From Thysanoteuthis rhombus (lineage: Eukaryota; Mollusca; Cephalopoda; Oegopsida; Thysanoteuthidae), in assembly GCA_963457665.1 (NCBI GenBank), contig OY735237.1, positions 3,066,322 through 3,130,321 on the forward strand: DNA of 64,000 nucleotides. The letters are read 5' to 3'. The notes beneath the pieces are model-generated. The model worked only from the letters and a program-made list of their open reading frames with translations, was not told the DNA's origin and ran no database searches. Both the position numbers and the translations under genes were made by a program. Shown here in pieces: positions 33,606 to 45,620 of the stretch; the first letter of the stretch is position 1; the number at the start of each line of letters is the position of its first letter.

Positions 33606-34040
33606 GTGAAAATTTTATGATTTGCAATTGCATTTTCTGCAGATTCAATGTCAAAAGAGATATAATTCATCATCATTGAAGTTCTTGATTCCTTAACAAC
33701 AATAATGTCTACTCAAAAAGAGGGACTAATTTTCAAGTACGATTTCAAATCAAGATATAATACTGCTCAAGGATTGCAACATAATAGAAGTAAAATAAAA
33801 GTGAAAGAATCACGAAATCAATTGTATTTTCTGCAGATTCAATGCTAAAAGAGATAGGATTCATTATTGAAGTTTTTGATTCCTCAACATCAATGGTATC
33901 TACTCAAGAAGAGGGACTGATTTTCAACTCAGATTTCAAATTAGGACATAATGCTGCTCAAGCTGCTGATAATGTCAGCAAAGCCTTTGGAGTGACAAAT
34001 ACTACAGTACAAACAGTTCAGCATTGGTTCAATAGCTAGA
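33606..34040 (+). mobile_element. Tandemly duplicated mariner-type HTH segment
   Basis: Two direct copies about 194 bp apart each begin after TTTTCTGCAG (33642 and 33836), an acceptor-like edge, followed by ATTCAATG. The second copy has a 65-codon ATG frame (33842-34039). It contains FKLGHNAAQAADNVSKAFG and TVQHWF, the first helix-turn-helix of mariner-family transposases (FxLGxxAAExxRNINxAFG...TVRRWF). The first copy keeps only the KEGLIFKYDFK-type start. No catalytic DDD domain follows. It is either a truncated mariner or an exonised HTH. Confidence 0.6.
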
Positions 34041-35295
34041 AAGTTGAAAAAAAAGAAAAAAAACGGTTCCAATATGACTTGAATGGATTGTTCCATGATT
34101 GTGTGATACACCCACACTTTTCAACAGGTTGTCTTAACTTAAAGAATTGGGATATGAAGTCATGTTGCATCCTTCATGTTCACTTGACATGATATTATGT
34201 GTACATTTTAATTGATATAATTTGCATCCAAGATTATTTTCTTTCTTGAAAAGAACTTGAAGTTTTTCTAAATGGTTCTGTATGTCTGATTCTCTGTGTC
34301 GAGTGTCATCTTTGGAGATTTAGTGAATTCAAATTGATATAATTTGCATCCAAGATTATTTTCCTTTCTTACAAAAGTATGAAAAGTTATGTTTTCTCAC
34401 CTTCTCTCCCTAAAAATTTTGATGTGATTATTTTTATTGGACAAAACATTTTTCTTTCGTTATGTCAAATTTTGAGGACAAAAGAGTTGCTTTTTGGTGA
34501 TTAGATCGTTGTAACAGGTTCTTAGACCAATCAGAGGACTTTTTTCAAATAGACATTGAATTGAAAGCTAGTGGATAAGCTCTGCATAAAATGGAAAAGA
34601 TGAATCAATGTTGACACTAAAGGACATAGCTCAATGGCAGATGAAATAGAATACTCTAGATATCAGACTCAGGTAAAATCTAAAATATACAATTTTCATA
34701 CGGTAATTTTGATAATATACAAAAAATACTATGACCTTTAATTATTAATGTTGAATACAAAACATTTTTACGGCAAACGCCACTTATGTGACTATGACTA
34801 CTACTACTACCGTTTACAACAACACAACATTTGTGGAAATGGAATGAAAGGACAAAGTATTAAAGATAATCTAGATTTATCTCAAAACAAAAAAATCTTC
34901 CATTGAATACAGTTTTTTTCCACAATTTTTGGTCATATAATCTCCAGCCTTTTTTGATTGTTCCAAAACTGTACCAAATCTGGTTCCATCAAAGAAAGTA
35001 CGTCTCTTCTCATTCATCATATCTTGTTTTTGCATTTTTTTGTTCTTGGGAATGTCACTGCCTGATCTCTATTCTGACCTTGTGACCTGTGAGGAACGTG
35101 CTCCCATATCTTGGGCCATGCCAACAAAATCTGAATTTCATAGCCAACTCCTTCCCGAGGAAGGAGAAGGCACAATGACCTTTATGGAATAGAATTCAAA
35201 AAGACACTAGGAGAAGCCTTGGTGAATCAGAAAGTTGAAAGAAACTGCCCACGTATTATGTTTAGAAAACTCAATCAGTAGACTAAGTATTGACA
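34040..35295. other. Non-coding DNA with a short direct repeat
   Basis: TTGATATAATTTGCATCCA plus following bases occurs at 34212 and 34334. A possible very degraded SINE (TAGCTCAATGGCAGA near 34626) is too weak to call. An 8-bp-stem hairpin with CTCCTTCC/GGAAGGAG arms lies at 35148-35166. No gene seen. Confidence 0.4.
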
Positions 35296-35299
35296 TTAT

Positions 35300-35835
35300 T
35301 AGCACGTAGGAACCATGATAACGCAAACCTGTCTTCTGTGTGATGGAAACACCACAGACTTCACAAGAATATGGTTTCTCTTGTGTGTCTTTGCATATGA
35401 ACCATCAAACTTGACTTCTGTACAAAATAAGAATAACACATACCACAAGAATATGGCTTTTTCCCAGTGTGTTTGCATATGGACCATGAAATGTGACTTT
35501 TGCTTGAAAGCAGAGCCACACACTTCACAAGAGTATTGCATCACCCCAGTATGGACTTTCAAGTAAGTTTTTAAATTTTGAGCAATTAAACAATTTACAT
35601 CAACAAGTTTCTTTACACTTCTTTTCTAGGCAATTTCCAATGTTTTTGAGGAAAAAAGCAAAACTAAAAATGATGAAACGTTAAAATTAACCAAATTATC
35701 CAAGTCCATAAGATATTTTCTGAGGAGGTAGACGAAAATATGGTTTGTATTCACAGTGTTTTTACAAGTGTTGCCTTCAAGTTCTTGGAAATGATGATCT
35801 ACACAGTTCATAAGAATATGATTTCCCTCTCATGA
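35300..35835 (-). pseudogene. C2H2 zinc-finger pseudogene
   Basis: Reading from 35830 downward, a degraded finger (YELCRSSFPRT, first Cys replaced by Tyr, then stops) is separated by non-finger sequence. It is followed by one perfect finger, [15 protein letters not shown] with HMQTH (35475-35545). After a frameshift comes [15 protein letters not shown] with HMQRH, and after another, [15 protein letters not shown] with a lost His. Scaffolds match the intact genes. With at least two frameshifts and stops, it cannot make an array. Confidence 0.75.
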
Positions 35836-36239
35836 GAGTTTTTAATTTTTCTTTAGAAATTGTTGGAATTATAGATAATTTTTCTCATAGCTTAAACATC
35901 TGTTAGAAGGAATATTACTTCAAACATGATATATATACAATATAAATGTAGCAATTTCAAGAAATTATTGTATTTTTGGAAGATATATAATCAGAGTTTA
36001 AATTTTTCAGTCAGGATGAATCGATCATGTAATCAAAATCATTTTTGATGAGGGAATTATTGAATCAAAAACAGTCTCACACCTGTTTTAACTTAATAGG
36101 ACATTTTCCTATGACTTTCTTTCAAGCCAGAAACCCAACTTATGACTTTCCAAGCTTTCATAAAACTTTTTACCATTACTATTTTCTTACCGCCAATAGT
36201 AGCAACTCCTTTTTATTTAGCCAAAATTTATTCAAAATT
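35836..36239. other. Non-coding DNA
   Basis: No gene recognised. Confidence 0.4.
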
Positions 36240-36345
36240 ACTAAACCAAATATGAAAATACTAAAGTGGTCTTTTATCTTCTGACATCACCTCCTTTTCA
36301 CCCCTAGTTATGAAAAGGACAATTTCCGCTTCTCAGTGTTTACTA
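36240..36345 (+). repeat. Dispersed repeat, copy 1
   Basis: TATCTTCTGACATCACYTCCTTTT and TAGTTATGAAAAG-ACAA are shared with 60655-60740 in the same orientation over about 100 bp, flanked by AATA-TAAAGTGGTC. No coding content or terminal repeats. Confidence 0.55.
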
Positions 36346-37190
36346 CTGGTTTAGACATGGTAAAGAACGCATGCTTCTTCTCGGACTGTGTAATCTCTTT
36401 CTCCTTGACCAGTTTATTTTTCTATTGGTTTCGTCATGGCATTAGATCTTGTAACTCATGCTACATCCTTCTGCCATTTGTATTTATGGTTGTTCAGAGC
36501 CAGCTTGTATTCTTCAATGATAAAATCGTGTCTCTTGTCTCAGAATCTCTACAAGTGGCATTATCCTGGAAACCAGGTTTCCATCAATCATGCCTTGGTT
36601 TTCATAGTAATTAACCATTTTGGACTCAAAACATTCCAGTATCTCTGGTACTACATCGATTCCTGACAACAACTATGTCACAATCTTAATTACAGACTTA
36701 TTCTTTTTCATATAACTGATAAGTACTTCTTACACTTATTATAAATGTTACATGTTTTCTCAGCAACAACTTGCATCAGCATCTTCCATCTATAATGGAT
36801 TTTATTATTATCATATTACCCTGTTCTAATACTGAACATTTTGCCAGCATTATACTGGTATACATATGATGTTTTCAATATAGTGTGTGAGAGAGTAGTA
36901 ATTGTAGATTCTATGTAGCCACAAGATGGTGTAGTTGCTAAGGACAAAGGAATTTGTCTCCACGTGTTTTGTTTCTACCACCATGTGTTGAAAGAGAAAG
37001 GTACACGTCAAGTATAGATATAGACGCAGAGATCTAACAGAGTTCATAATCATAATAAAAACACATACGAATATTTTGACAAACTGATAGGATGATGAGA
37101 CAAAACGATACATACAAGGCTGAAAGGAAAATACATATAAACATTAGTAAGATCGATCATGATCAAAAAGGCATGTTTAGATTGGATTAC
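36346..37190. other. Non-coding DNA
   Basis: Overlapping + strand frames of 76-92 codons at 36336-36666 are hydrophobic and unrecognised. I do not call them genes. Confidence 0.4.
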
Positions 37191-37194
37191 TATG

Positions 37195-38035
37195 TAGCAT
37201 CTTTGTAGAGAGGGAGAGTGTTGGTTATTAGGTTATTAAAACAGAAGATTAGATCCATGATAGAATAAGTTTGTAGAGCAAAATTATATATAAGTAGAAG
37301 AGGAATATAGAAGATAGTGTCTAAGCAAGAGGTAGGAACTCTGTGCAAAGTAGTTGTAGTAGCTGTTCGAAGGTAACTGAAATGTGTTGAGTCCATGAGG
37401 GCTTGGTACTTTGAAGACCAAAAAATGATTTTTTTAGACCAAGTATCAGTGGTATGCCTAACTGCCAAGTTGTGGGTGATGTATCTAGGATCGCTTGGAG
37501 ACCTTTCTCAGATGGTGAAAAACACATGATGGAAAGGTTATTTAAATCACAGAAAATGAAAGGGGCCTAACCCATGTGCACTTGCTGAATTGAGGAGAAT
37601 TAGAAAACAGACAATCATGACAGCTGTGTAGTAAAAGCAATGTCATTACATTAACAGGAGTTTGAGATATGGATCTGCATTTTTGAGCTAGAGAAGTGGA
37701 AACAATTGAGTAGTTGGTGGGCATGAGAGGTAGACCTCAATATCTGTGAAATGAAAACGGCGATGTTTTGTACAGTGGTTGGTCACATTAGGAAAACAGT
37801 AAAATAATATCAATCCTGGAGAGGAGAAAATGAAGAGAGAGGAAGAGTGAGAAGTAACTAAGAAAATCAGGGCTTCAAATGAGCAAGTGAACATATGTGT
37901 TCAGAGCTTTTATAGACAGTAAATAAAGGAAGTGACATTTTGCACATGGGGCCAAATTTAAGGTTTATTATTTAGAGCTATTATTTATTTTTGCATTTAA
38001 TTTTAACTAAAAATAAAAGAGTTACTATACATTTA
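37195..38035 (-). mobile_element. LTR-like element, old CpG-depleted copy (copy 2)
   Basis: Same family and orientation as 5845-6828. It aligns through GAGAGGGAGAG at one end, ACTGCCAAGT, TTAGAAAACAGA, GAAAACGGCGA and GTTCAGRGYTTTTA-AG, to GGAAGTGACRTTTT. CpG sites present in copy 1 are mostly TG or CA here (for example ACACGCGTGT against ACATATGTGT). TATAAAA is kept on the minus strand at 37908-37914. No coding sequence. Confidence 0.65.
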
Positions 38036-38039
38036 GTCA

Positions 38040-40985
38040 TCACACACATATAAAAGCACCAAGTCACACGAAAGGATTGATTTTATTAGTCTGTGAGACT
38101 ATGTTGCCAACCATTATGCAGTGGTGAGACTTTTGAAATTGCCACTAGAGCATTTACAATTATCTTTGGCATTGAACTTTACAATTTATCCAAATTATCA
38201 AGATTTTACTATAATCATCTAAAGATATCCAAACTCCAATTAAAAACATCCAATCTGATATCTAAATGCAGCTGAGAAAATCTAGATCTAGATGAGATAT
38301 AGCCAACTTGGCATCACCAGTAATGGAATTATTCTAAGGGAGTGTAGTCAATTACGACATTTTTTATGTAGATCTATACCTTTTCCCGAGCAAGTCAGAA
38401 ATTACAGCAAGCTAATTACAAAATAGAGTCACTTAATGAAAAAAACAAAAACACTGTGAGCAAATTCATTCACTGTTTTTGAATTTGCTTGCTGTAATTT
38501 TTATTTTTCTTACGGAGAAGTTGAATATCTCGATGAAAAATGTCTAAATGCGGAACACTCATGTGAAATAATCCCTATTATTTCCATAGCTAGAAACCAA
38601 AGTTATGATTTTTTCCTTATGACTATTTTCTTACAGCCAATACCATTACTAAAGTAAGTAATGACATTGCAAAAACTAAAACCAGACAAAAACATTTCAT
38701 GCACAAAAACGTCTTAAAAAGAAAAACTGATTACATTACATGTTCAACTTATTTAGGCCCGTGTTTTTCAAGGTTTACAAAACAATAGGTGGATATAAGT
38801 TTTTTCATTTTCTAAGAAACTCCAGGAAGTAATATATCATTTGTAAGGTCATAAGATATGGTCATATGAGCTCATTATGTATTCAAAATGGTCACAAAAT
38901 TTGAAGCACACCTGTGTGATTCCTGCCTGAATGAGATGAATTTGGTTACTTGAAATTTGATAGAAAGGCATTCCTTGATAAGATGCTTTCTACCTAAAAT
39001 TATCTTCTACTCAGGGCCATACAATCTGGCAATAATGGCATTTTAACCTCATAATTGATGCCCCATTGAAATATCAGTTCTTTCAAAAAAGCATTTTGTA
39101 AATTTTTGTACTATAACTAAAAAACAAGCAAGATATTTTTTTGATTTGATAAAAATAAATTTAGAAACACATTGACTTTTATTCCATCCATCTCGATTGA
39201 AATATTTCTTTTAGGGGGTTAAAGGCCATTTGACATTTTGACCTCTGGCACTCTATTTAATGGTCATATTCACAAAATAACAAGCACAGATGTATGGAAC
39301 AAAAGAATTCTGATATTTTGAATAGTATTACTTACAAATTGAACCGGTATTTCAAGATTTATCACAATTTACATACCCCTAATCCATTTCCCAAAATCAC
39401 GCCATAATGTCCATCTTTGTGGGGGTCTATAGAAAAACGTAACCAGATTTCAACCTGTCACCCAAACACTTTCGAAAGGTCTTGATATATACTATAAAAT
39501 CAAGGGCGAGTTCATGCATTTGATGAAAATGACCCTCTCTCCACCCCCAATGCCAGAAGTCATTCCCTGAAAAATGCTTAATTTTATTTCTAAACTCAGT
39601 GAAGTAATTGTTGAATACCAATTTTCACTTTTCATAATCTCAATAATATGTATTCTATTTTTTTAAAGTTTATTTACATGTTAAATGTTTCTTTCAACAT
39701 CTTTCCTCCTCCTTTCTTTCAATTCATTCATTTGCATATTATCCCTTTTCTTTGCATCTTGGTCTTCATTACCATTTTGCTGAAGCATTAACCTAGTTTA
39801 TACTCAATTGTTCCTATTATCAAATCACATCTCATCAGAATAAATGATTCATATCAGTGGGATTGAAATGAAACCTACAGCAGTTATTGATATTTACAAG
39901 GATTTGTGTTTTGATTAGGATATTTGCATTGTACAAATTCAAACTATACGTACATGCTCTTAATTATGAATTTGACCACAGATATAAACACTTCAAGCGT
40001 CTAATAAGAGGAAGAATAATGTTTTTTTTCATGTTGTTGAATGAATGAGAAGCCATACTAGCCAGTATCAATATCGAGACCCATCAATAAGAAAATGAAA
40101 TGAGTCTGCACTTACTAGGTACATAGCTAGCATTTCCACCTCAGGAACAGTGAATTTTTTTTTCTAAGTATTGATTTTATATCAAAATTTATCTCCTGTG
40201 TTAATATAAAGTAAATGTATATCAAATGAATATTTGATTTGTGTCCGAATACTTGTAGCAACTCACAGTATGGAATCTTTACATATACTTAATTGTTTAT
40301 TGCACTTGCCTGAGGGTTGATGAGGGATCCCAGATCCCATGAAAGGGTCAATGGTGAAAAAGATTTAGGAACCCCTACTCTCACTCTATTTGCACATTAT
40401 GTACACCATCGAGATACCAAACTCTTTTAAACCATCATTTAATGTCTAAGGACTAAAATCAGTAATAAAATGACACCAACTCTCCATGGACATATAATAC
40501 ATTGAAATCATTATTTCTCATTCTGGTTGGTGTAGTAGTTTTGTGTCTGACTCCAATTAATAATCCTAACTTGAACCTGGTTCTCACTTCCATTGTTTGG
40601 ACACTGGAAGCCCACAGTTTAAAAACCATGGGCTTGTGGCATGTAAAGCCCATAGAAATGTGGGTGCTCCTATGGCCAAACTATGGTGCCTACGGACATG
40701 GTACTCCCCACAGACATGCTGCAGCATCACAGTTCTCCCAAGGTTGTGCCATGGTCACCCAGTGTTTCCACCAAAATACCTGTATATTTTGACCTCCAGC
40801 CATACTTATCCTTATTCTGCACCATGTTATTGATGAGGAAAGAGCCCTGAGTGAAGTCTCTGGAGGAGGGAGCCCTCCTTTTGGTTGCAGTTTCCCTCCA
40901 GCTATAGATGGTGATGACCATGTCAAAATCAGAGCTCCCCACCCCCGAGAAAAAACTCTTTCTTGGTGGAACCCTGGTTGCAAAG
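38040..40985. other. Non-coding DNA
   Basis: No gene is supported. The GC-richer piece 40580-40990 has overlapping frames on both strands but no recognisable protein. It may be the 5' part of the transposon scrap that follows. Confidence 0.4.
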
Positions 40986-41134
40986 GAGGGTCCTCCATCA
41001 ACAGTATGAGCAATTCTTAGCAGAGCTCCATGAAGAAGATAAAATGAGCTACAAGAAGTTATTAAGGCTCATCCCTGACTTGTTTCATGAGCTTGAATGG
41101 TATGTAGACAAAACAATAGGACGAAAGATTATAG
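40986..41134 (+). mobile_element. Harbinger/HARBI1-like transposase fragment (tentative)
   Basis: A frame ending TGA reads YEQFLAELHEEDKMSYKKL then LRLIPDLFHEL. It resembles the N-terminal block of PIF/Harbinger nucleases (YxxLxxELxxEDxxxFxNFxRMxPxxFxEL). No catalytic DDE region is found downstream. The assignment rests on one motif. Confidence 0.4.
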
Positions 41135-41470
41135 CATGAATTTATTTTCAAAAAAGACAATACAAAGTTTTCTCTAATTTCTCCACAGGATTTTTGAATT
41201 CTTCTGAATGTGAACATAAAATATTTTGTTAGTGTTTTCATGAATTTGAAAGAAAAAGAAAACATCAAAAATATTTGCTGCAGGCATTGTGTAACTCCAT
41301 TCAAATATTTTGAGTAGAATTTCAGTTCGATCAAATACAATGGAAAAAAAAAGAAAACACTGAATTATAGAGATTTTTTAATTAGGAATTATTCTTGACT
41401 ATTCTCATGGTTAATTGGTGGTAAAACATTGAAAAATTTCTTTAATATCATCTAATAAAAGTTTTCTCAT
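41135..41470 (+). repeat. Old duplicated segment (copy 2)
   Basis: Partner of 30640-30950 in the same orientation. Open frames are not shared between the copies. Confidence 0.45.
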
Positions 41471-41689
41471 TTTTGTTCCTTTGCGTTTTGGTTGTGTACT
41501 CTACGAACTTCTTTGTGTGTCCGTATCATTCAAAACCATTTTTTAGATCGGAGAAAGCTTACTCATCCGTCTAATATCCATCACATTATTTGTTGGTGAA
41601 CTGAATATTCTGAAAATATATATCCTCACTTCAAAATGATCCAATATTCTCTGCAGTGTTTATCAGCAGACGAAGAGCTAAATTTTATT

Positions 41690-42510
41690 TCACTGTAAAG
41701 GAAACATCACACAATCCAGAAAAAATTCCCTTAGCATGCTTCTGTATGCCACAGCAAATGTGATTTTTATGAAAACAGAGATCTATATGCATTGCAAGAA
41801 TATGATTTCGCTATAGTGTGTGTTTACATTTGCTGCATTAAAGTTGACTTAAAAAATTTTTTAAGAGAGTACGACTTACCTTAAGTGTATATTAGTATAT
41901 GCTGTGCTGCGATGTCAATAAACTGATCCGTAGACTCTCCAGTGTGTAATCGCATATGTTGGTTCAAACCAGACTTCTGTGAAAAGGAAGAACCACACAC
42001 TTCACAAGAATATGGTTTCTCTCCAGTGTGTATTTGCTTATGAGAGTTTAAATTTGTTCTCTGTGAAAAAAAAGATCCACACACTCCACAAGAATATGGC
42101 TTCTCACTAGTATGTGTTCGCATATGACACACCAAAATTGACTTCTGTGAAAAAGAAGAACCACACACTTTACAAAAATATGATTTCTCTCCAGTGTGTA
42201 ATCGCATATGTTGGTTCAAACCAGATTTCTGTGAAAGGAAGAACCACACACTTCACAAAAATATGGTTTCTCTCCAGTATGTGTTCGCATATGACCAATC
42301 AAATCTGCCTTGCGTAAGGAGGGAGAGCCACACACTTTACATGTATAGGACTTCTTTCTAGTGGGTGTTTACATATGTTCGATCAAACCTGAATTCACAG
42401 GGAAAGAAGAGCCACACACTTCACAAGAATAAGGTTTTTCTACAGTGTTTGTCTGCATATTGTTCTAAATCTGACTTTTATGAAACAGAAGACCAATATA
42501 CATCACAAAA
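41690..42510 (-). pseudogene. C2H2 zinc-finger pseudogene, about seven fingers
   Basis: From 42510 downward: a finger missing one Cys (CDVYWSSVS); [15 protein letters not shown] ending in a stop instead of Arg; YTCKVCGSPSLRKAD with HMRTH; then YFCEVCGSSFHR, where one missing T shifts the frame near 42236. The open frame 41881-42249 follows with the rest of that finger plus three complete ones (QKSILVCH, QRTNLNSH, QKSGLNQH helices) and ends HTGESTDQF...IYT. A last relic lies at 41700-41830. The scaffolds are well preserved, so inactivation is recent compared with the other relics. Confidence 0.75.
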
Positions 42511-43384
42511 AAATTTACAATTGATGCAATTGACCAAATTATGTAAGTTCATTGGATATTTCAGGGAAAAGAAGATCTACATATAGTGGGCCAAGAATTC
42601 AAAATATCTAAGAAAAAAAATCATTTCTTCTTATTATGGATTGGTCTATATTCAATCTGCATAGAATTTCTCAACACACACTTGAATGGTTCAGCTAGTT
42701 CAGGACTTGGGCTATATCATTTTTAAAATTGTGAGAATCTCAAATTTGAACAGGCACATTATCAGATCATAAAGATAATCTTGATTTTATCAATAAACGA
42801 TGCTGTGAATGTGTAATCAAACTTTACGAACTGAAATGAATCTAGATTTTATGAAAAATACTTCAATTCTGACAAATTTTGTTAATCTAGGTAAAATAAC
42901 ATTCTTCCAGAAAAATCATCAGGAAGTTTTGGAAGAAATTTTTTTTTAGAATTGCTGAAAATTTTGATAGAAAAGTTAAAGTATCTTGAAGAGTGACAAG
43001 CATATCATATCACATATATTTCGACAAATACAGAAAAAAATGGACCAGAAACTATATCGGAGTGAGACTCTCAGCGCTTTTCTCTAGATCAAATCACACA
43101 AACACGACCCTCAAATTTTGTAGAGAATGAAGAGCTAATGATCACAACTATTTGTTCAGACAGTCACTTATTTAATCATCCAAGGAAATACAATACATTT
43201 GTAGAAAAACTTCCAGTAGATTGAATCAGAGGTATTGTATTATACATTGTTAAAATTCTAAAAAACATGGCTTCCTTGTTTTCATCTAATAAATGCTTCC
43301 AACAAGGTATCAAACACTATTATATGACTTATCAATCTATCAGTATGAGCCTATTTCAACTGTGACATGCGGCAGATGAATATC
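42511..43384. other. Non-coding DNA
   Basis: No gene recognised. Confidence 0.4.
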
Positions 43385-43590
43385 ATTTCTTTCCAGTGAT
43401 TGCATATATTAACTCAGACTTTACTCTGGTGAAAAGGAAATGTCCTTCACTTCACAAGAATATGGTTCTTCTTCAGTTATTTTTTTTTCACAAATGTAGC
43501 CTTTGGCTTCATAAAAATGATATTCTGCTCAGTTTCCAGGAATATGATTTCAGTCCGGTGAAAGTTTTTCATTATTTTTTCTTTCTTTTT
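43385..43590 (-). pseudogene. Single-finger relic
   Basis: EEEPYSCEVKDISFSPE with stops and a YMQSLERN tail represents one finger with the second Cys replaced and the His pair lost. It lies on the same strand as the relics at 41.7-42.5 kb and could be an upstream part of that locus. Confidence 0.5.
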
Positions 43591-43599
43591 TTGATTTTT

Positions 43600-45535
43600 C
43601 TACGATGTTGGTCCAGTTGCATTCAATTGTGTTCTTTTAACAGATATTTTTGTGTCCTTTCCATTGGTCAGTATTATAGCACTTTGATTATTCCACAAAG
43701 CTTAATGTCTGATCCATCAAAAATGGACTGTATCATAAGGACTGTTTTTGACTATTCACAATTAGTCAATAACTATTCTAAATGAATATGAATTGCACAA
43801 TTACTCACTGGCTCTTATTAAGCAATCAGCTATTAAATTTAGTTTCAGGTTTCTTAGGCATATACTAACAATAAAAGATGAATATTTCATACAGAAATGT
43901 CTTTCATTAAAAAAGACTTCATAAACTTTGCTGCTGATTAAGTAATACAAGTACTTTTTAACTATAACAAGTACTTCTAAGATCTATCTGAACTTGAGAG
44001 TCAACTGAAACAAATTTTACTTAGTATTTTTACTTAACATTCTAATTCTTTGTTACCAAAAAAAACCCCCCAAAAACCAATTCATTTTGAACCCTTCAAT
44101 TATTTTATAGCTTATGATCTCAGCAGTATTGATCTGTAAGAATTAATAACTAATGATGCATTGTTCCCACGCATGACATTACAAGGTTCCTGAAGTTGAT
44201 TTTTTCTAGAAGCCAAAATCTACTTTTCATCCAAACTGACGAAATTTCTGAAAGGAACGTCCAACAGATCAAAAGCACAAAAATTAGTTGCAAAATTAGT
44301 ACCATTCAGAAAAAAAAAATGTCTGGAAACCAATCAAGAGATGTGTTATCTTACTAAAGATGAACAATTAGTTAAAAACAATATAGAATAATTCTTTACA
44401 AATTTTGATACAAAATCAATTTCTTTTCATACAAATACAAATACTTTTTGATAATCTATTCCTGTTGCAAACAGAAAGCGATAAGTGTAACTTATTCACA
44501 CTCCCAGGATCACCAGGAATACATATGAGGAATATTCAATAATTCCTTTAACAATAAATTGGCTATATGATGAAAAATGAACATATCTAGGATGATAAAT
44601 CAAAATTTATTTATACATTATTATAACTAAAATAATTAACAATAGAAACTCTTAGTAGTAGCACTACTAAGAGTTTGTATCATGTATACAAACTGATTTC
44701 CAATGTTTTGAAAAAAGTTTATGCATAAAAAAAAGTGTATTGCTAGCTTGATTTGTGGTCTACAAAAATAAAACTTGATGGAAAGAGGTTAGCTTATGTA
44801 TTAGTGAATTTCCAGCACATTGTAAAAATACTGTAATAGTACCATTAACTGTGATAATTTTGGTAACTATAAACTATTAAAAATTTCTTTGATTATGAAA
44901 ACTTAAGAGAAAAATGTACAGTATGCTTCATTTGTCAGTAAAGCGATTTCAAAAAGATAATTCTTTACAGTAAATAAGTACTTTATCCTACAAATAATGG
45001 TGATATAAAATATTCACACTGTTTCATCACAACTTTTTACATCAACATTAAATGCTTCAGTTCCATGGCATTGGAAACACGTGTGATGAGATCATCAATG
45101 AGTAATTGCCAATTAAATCTGTCGCTCAAAAAATTTTCAAATTGATTTTTGTCGATTAATCTTTGCAGCCCTGATCTCAAATATAATTTGACCCCACCAC
45201 TTTTGGTAGCTAAGAATCAATAATATATTAAGTCATCATTTCTTTTTTACAGTATGTTACCCATAAGTTTTCACTGATTTTTTCTATTTAAGTTCTCACA
45301 TTGAATACAAATACAGCCATATTTTGATTAAAAGAGGATTTTTAGAAATATAAAAAGTAAGAATAAAAGTTGAATACTAAATTATTTACTTATGAGACTA
45401 TAAAGAATGTGAACTATAACAATATGAAATTTAAGATTATATAGATGTACATTGATTAATTCAGTTGATTTGTTCTAAAACTTCCCAAACTGTTCAAAAC
45501 AACAATGTTCGAACCTCACTATAACTTAATGCATA
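43600..45535. other. AT-rich non-coding DNA
   Basis: No gene recognised. It contains a strong pair of overlapping hairpins at 44646-44693. Confidence 0.45.
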
Positions 45536-45554
45536 TTTTTTCCTCCAATACTTA

Positions 45555-45620
45555 CCATATATACTAGTGTAAAAGTCAATCCCGTGTAAAAGTCGACCCC
45601 CCAAATTTTCGTCCCCCCAC
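45555..45620. repeat. Possible DNA-transposon end
   Basis: GTGTAAAAGTC occurs twice about 20 bases apart, followed by a C-rich run (GACCCCCC, CGTCCCCCCACCC). Such strings look like a terminal repeat of a cut-and-paste element, but no opposite end is found. Confidence 0.25.

Noticed and set aside
36905-36990. SINE with TGGTGTAGTTGC box A
   Set aside because: No acceptable box B at the right distance.
40459-41013. Overlapping frames on both strands as genes
   Set aside because: Opposite-strand frames cover the same bases, with no recognisable domain; more likely transposon debris.
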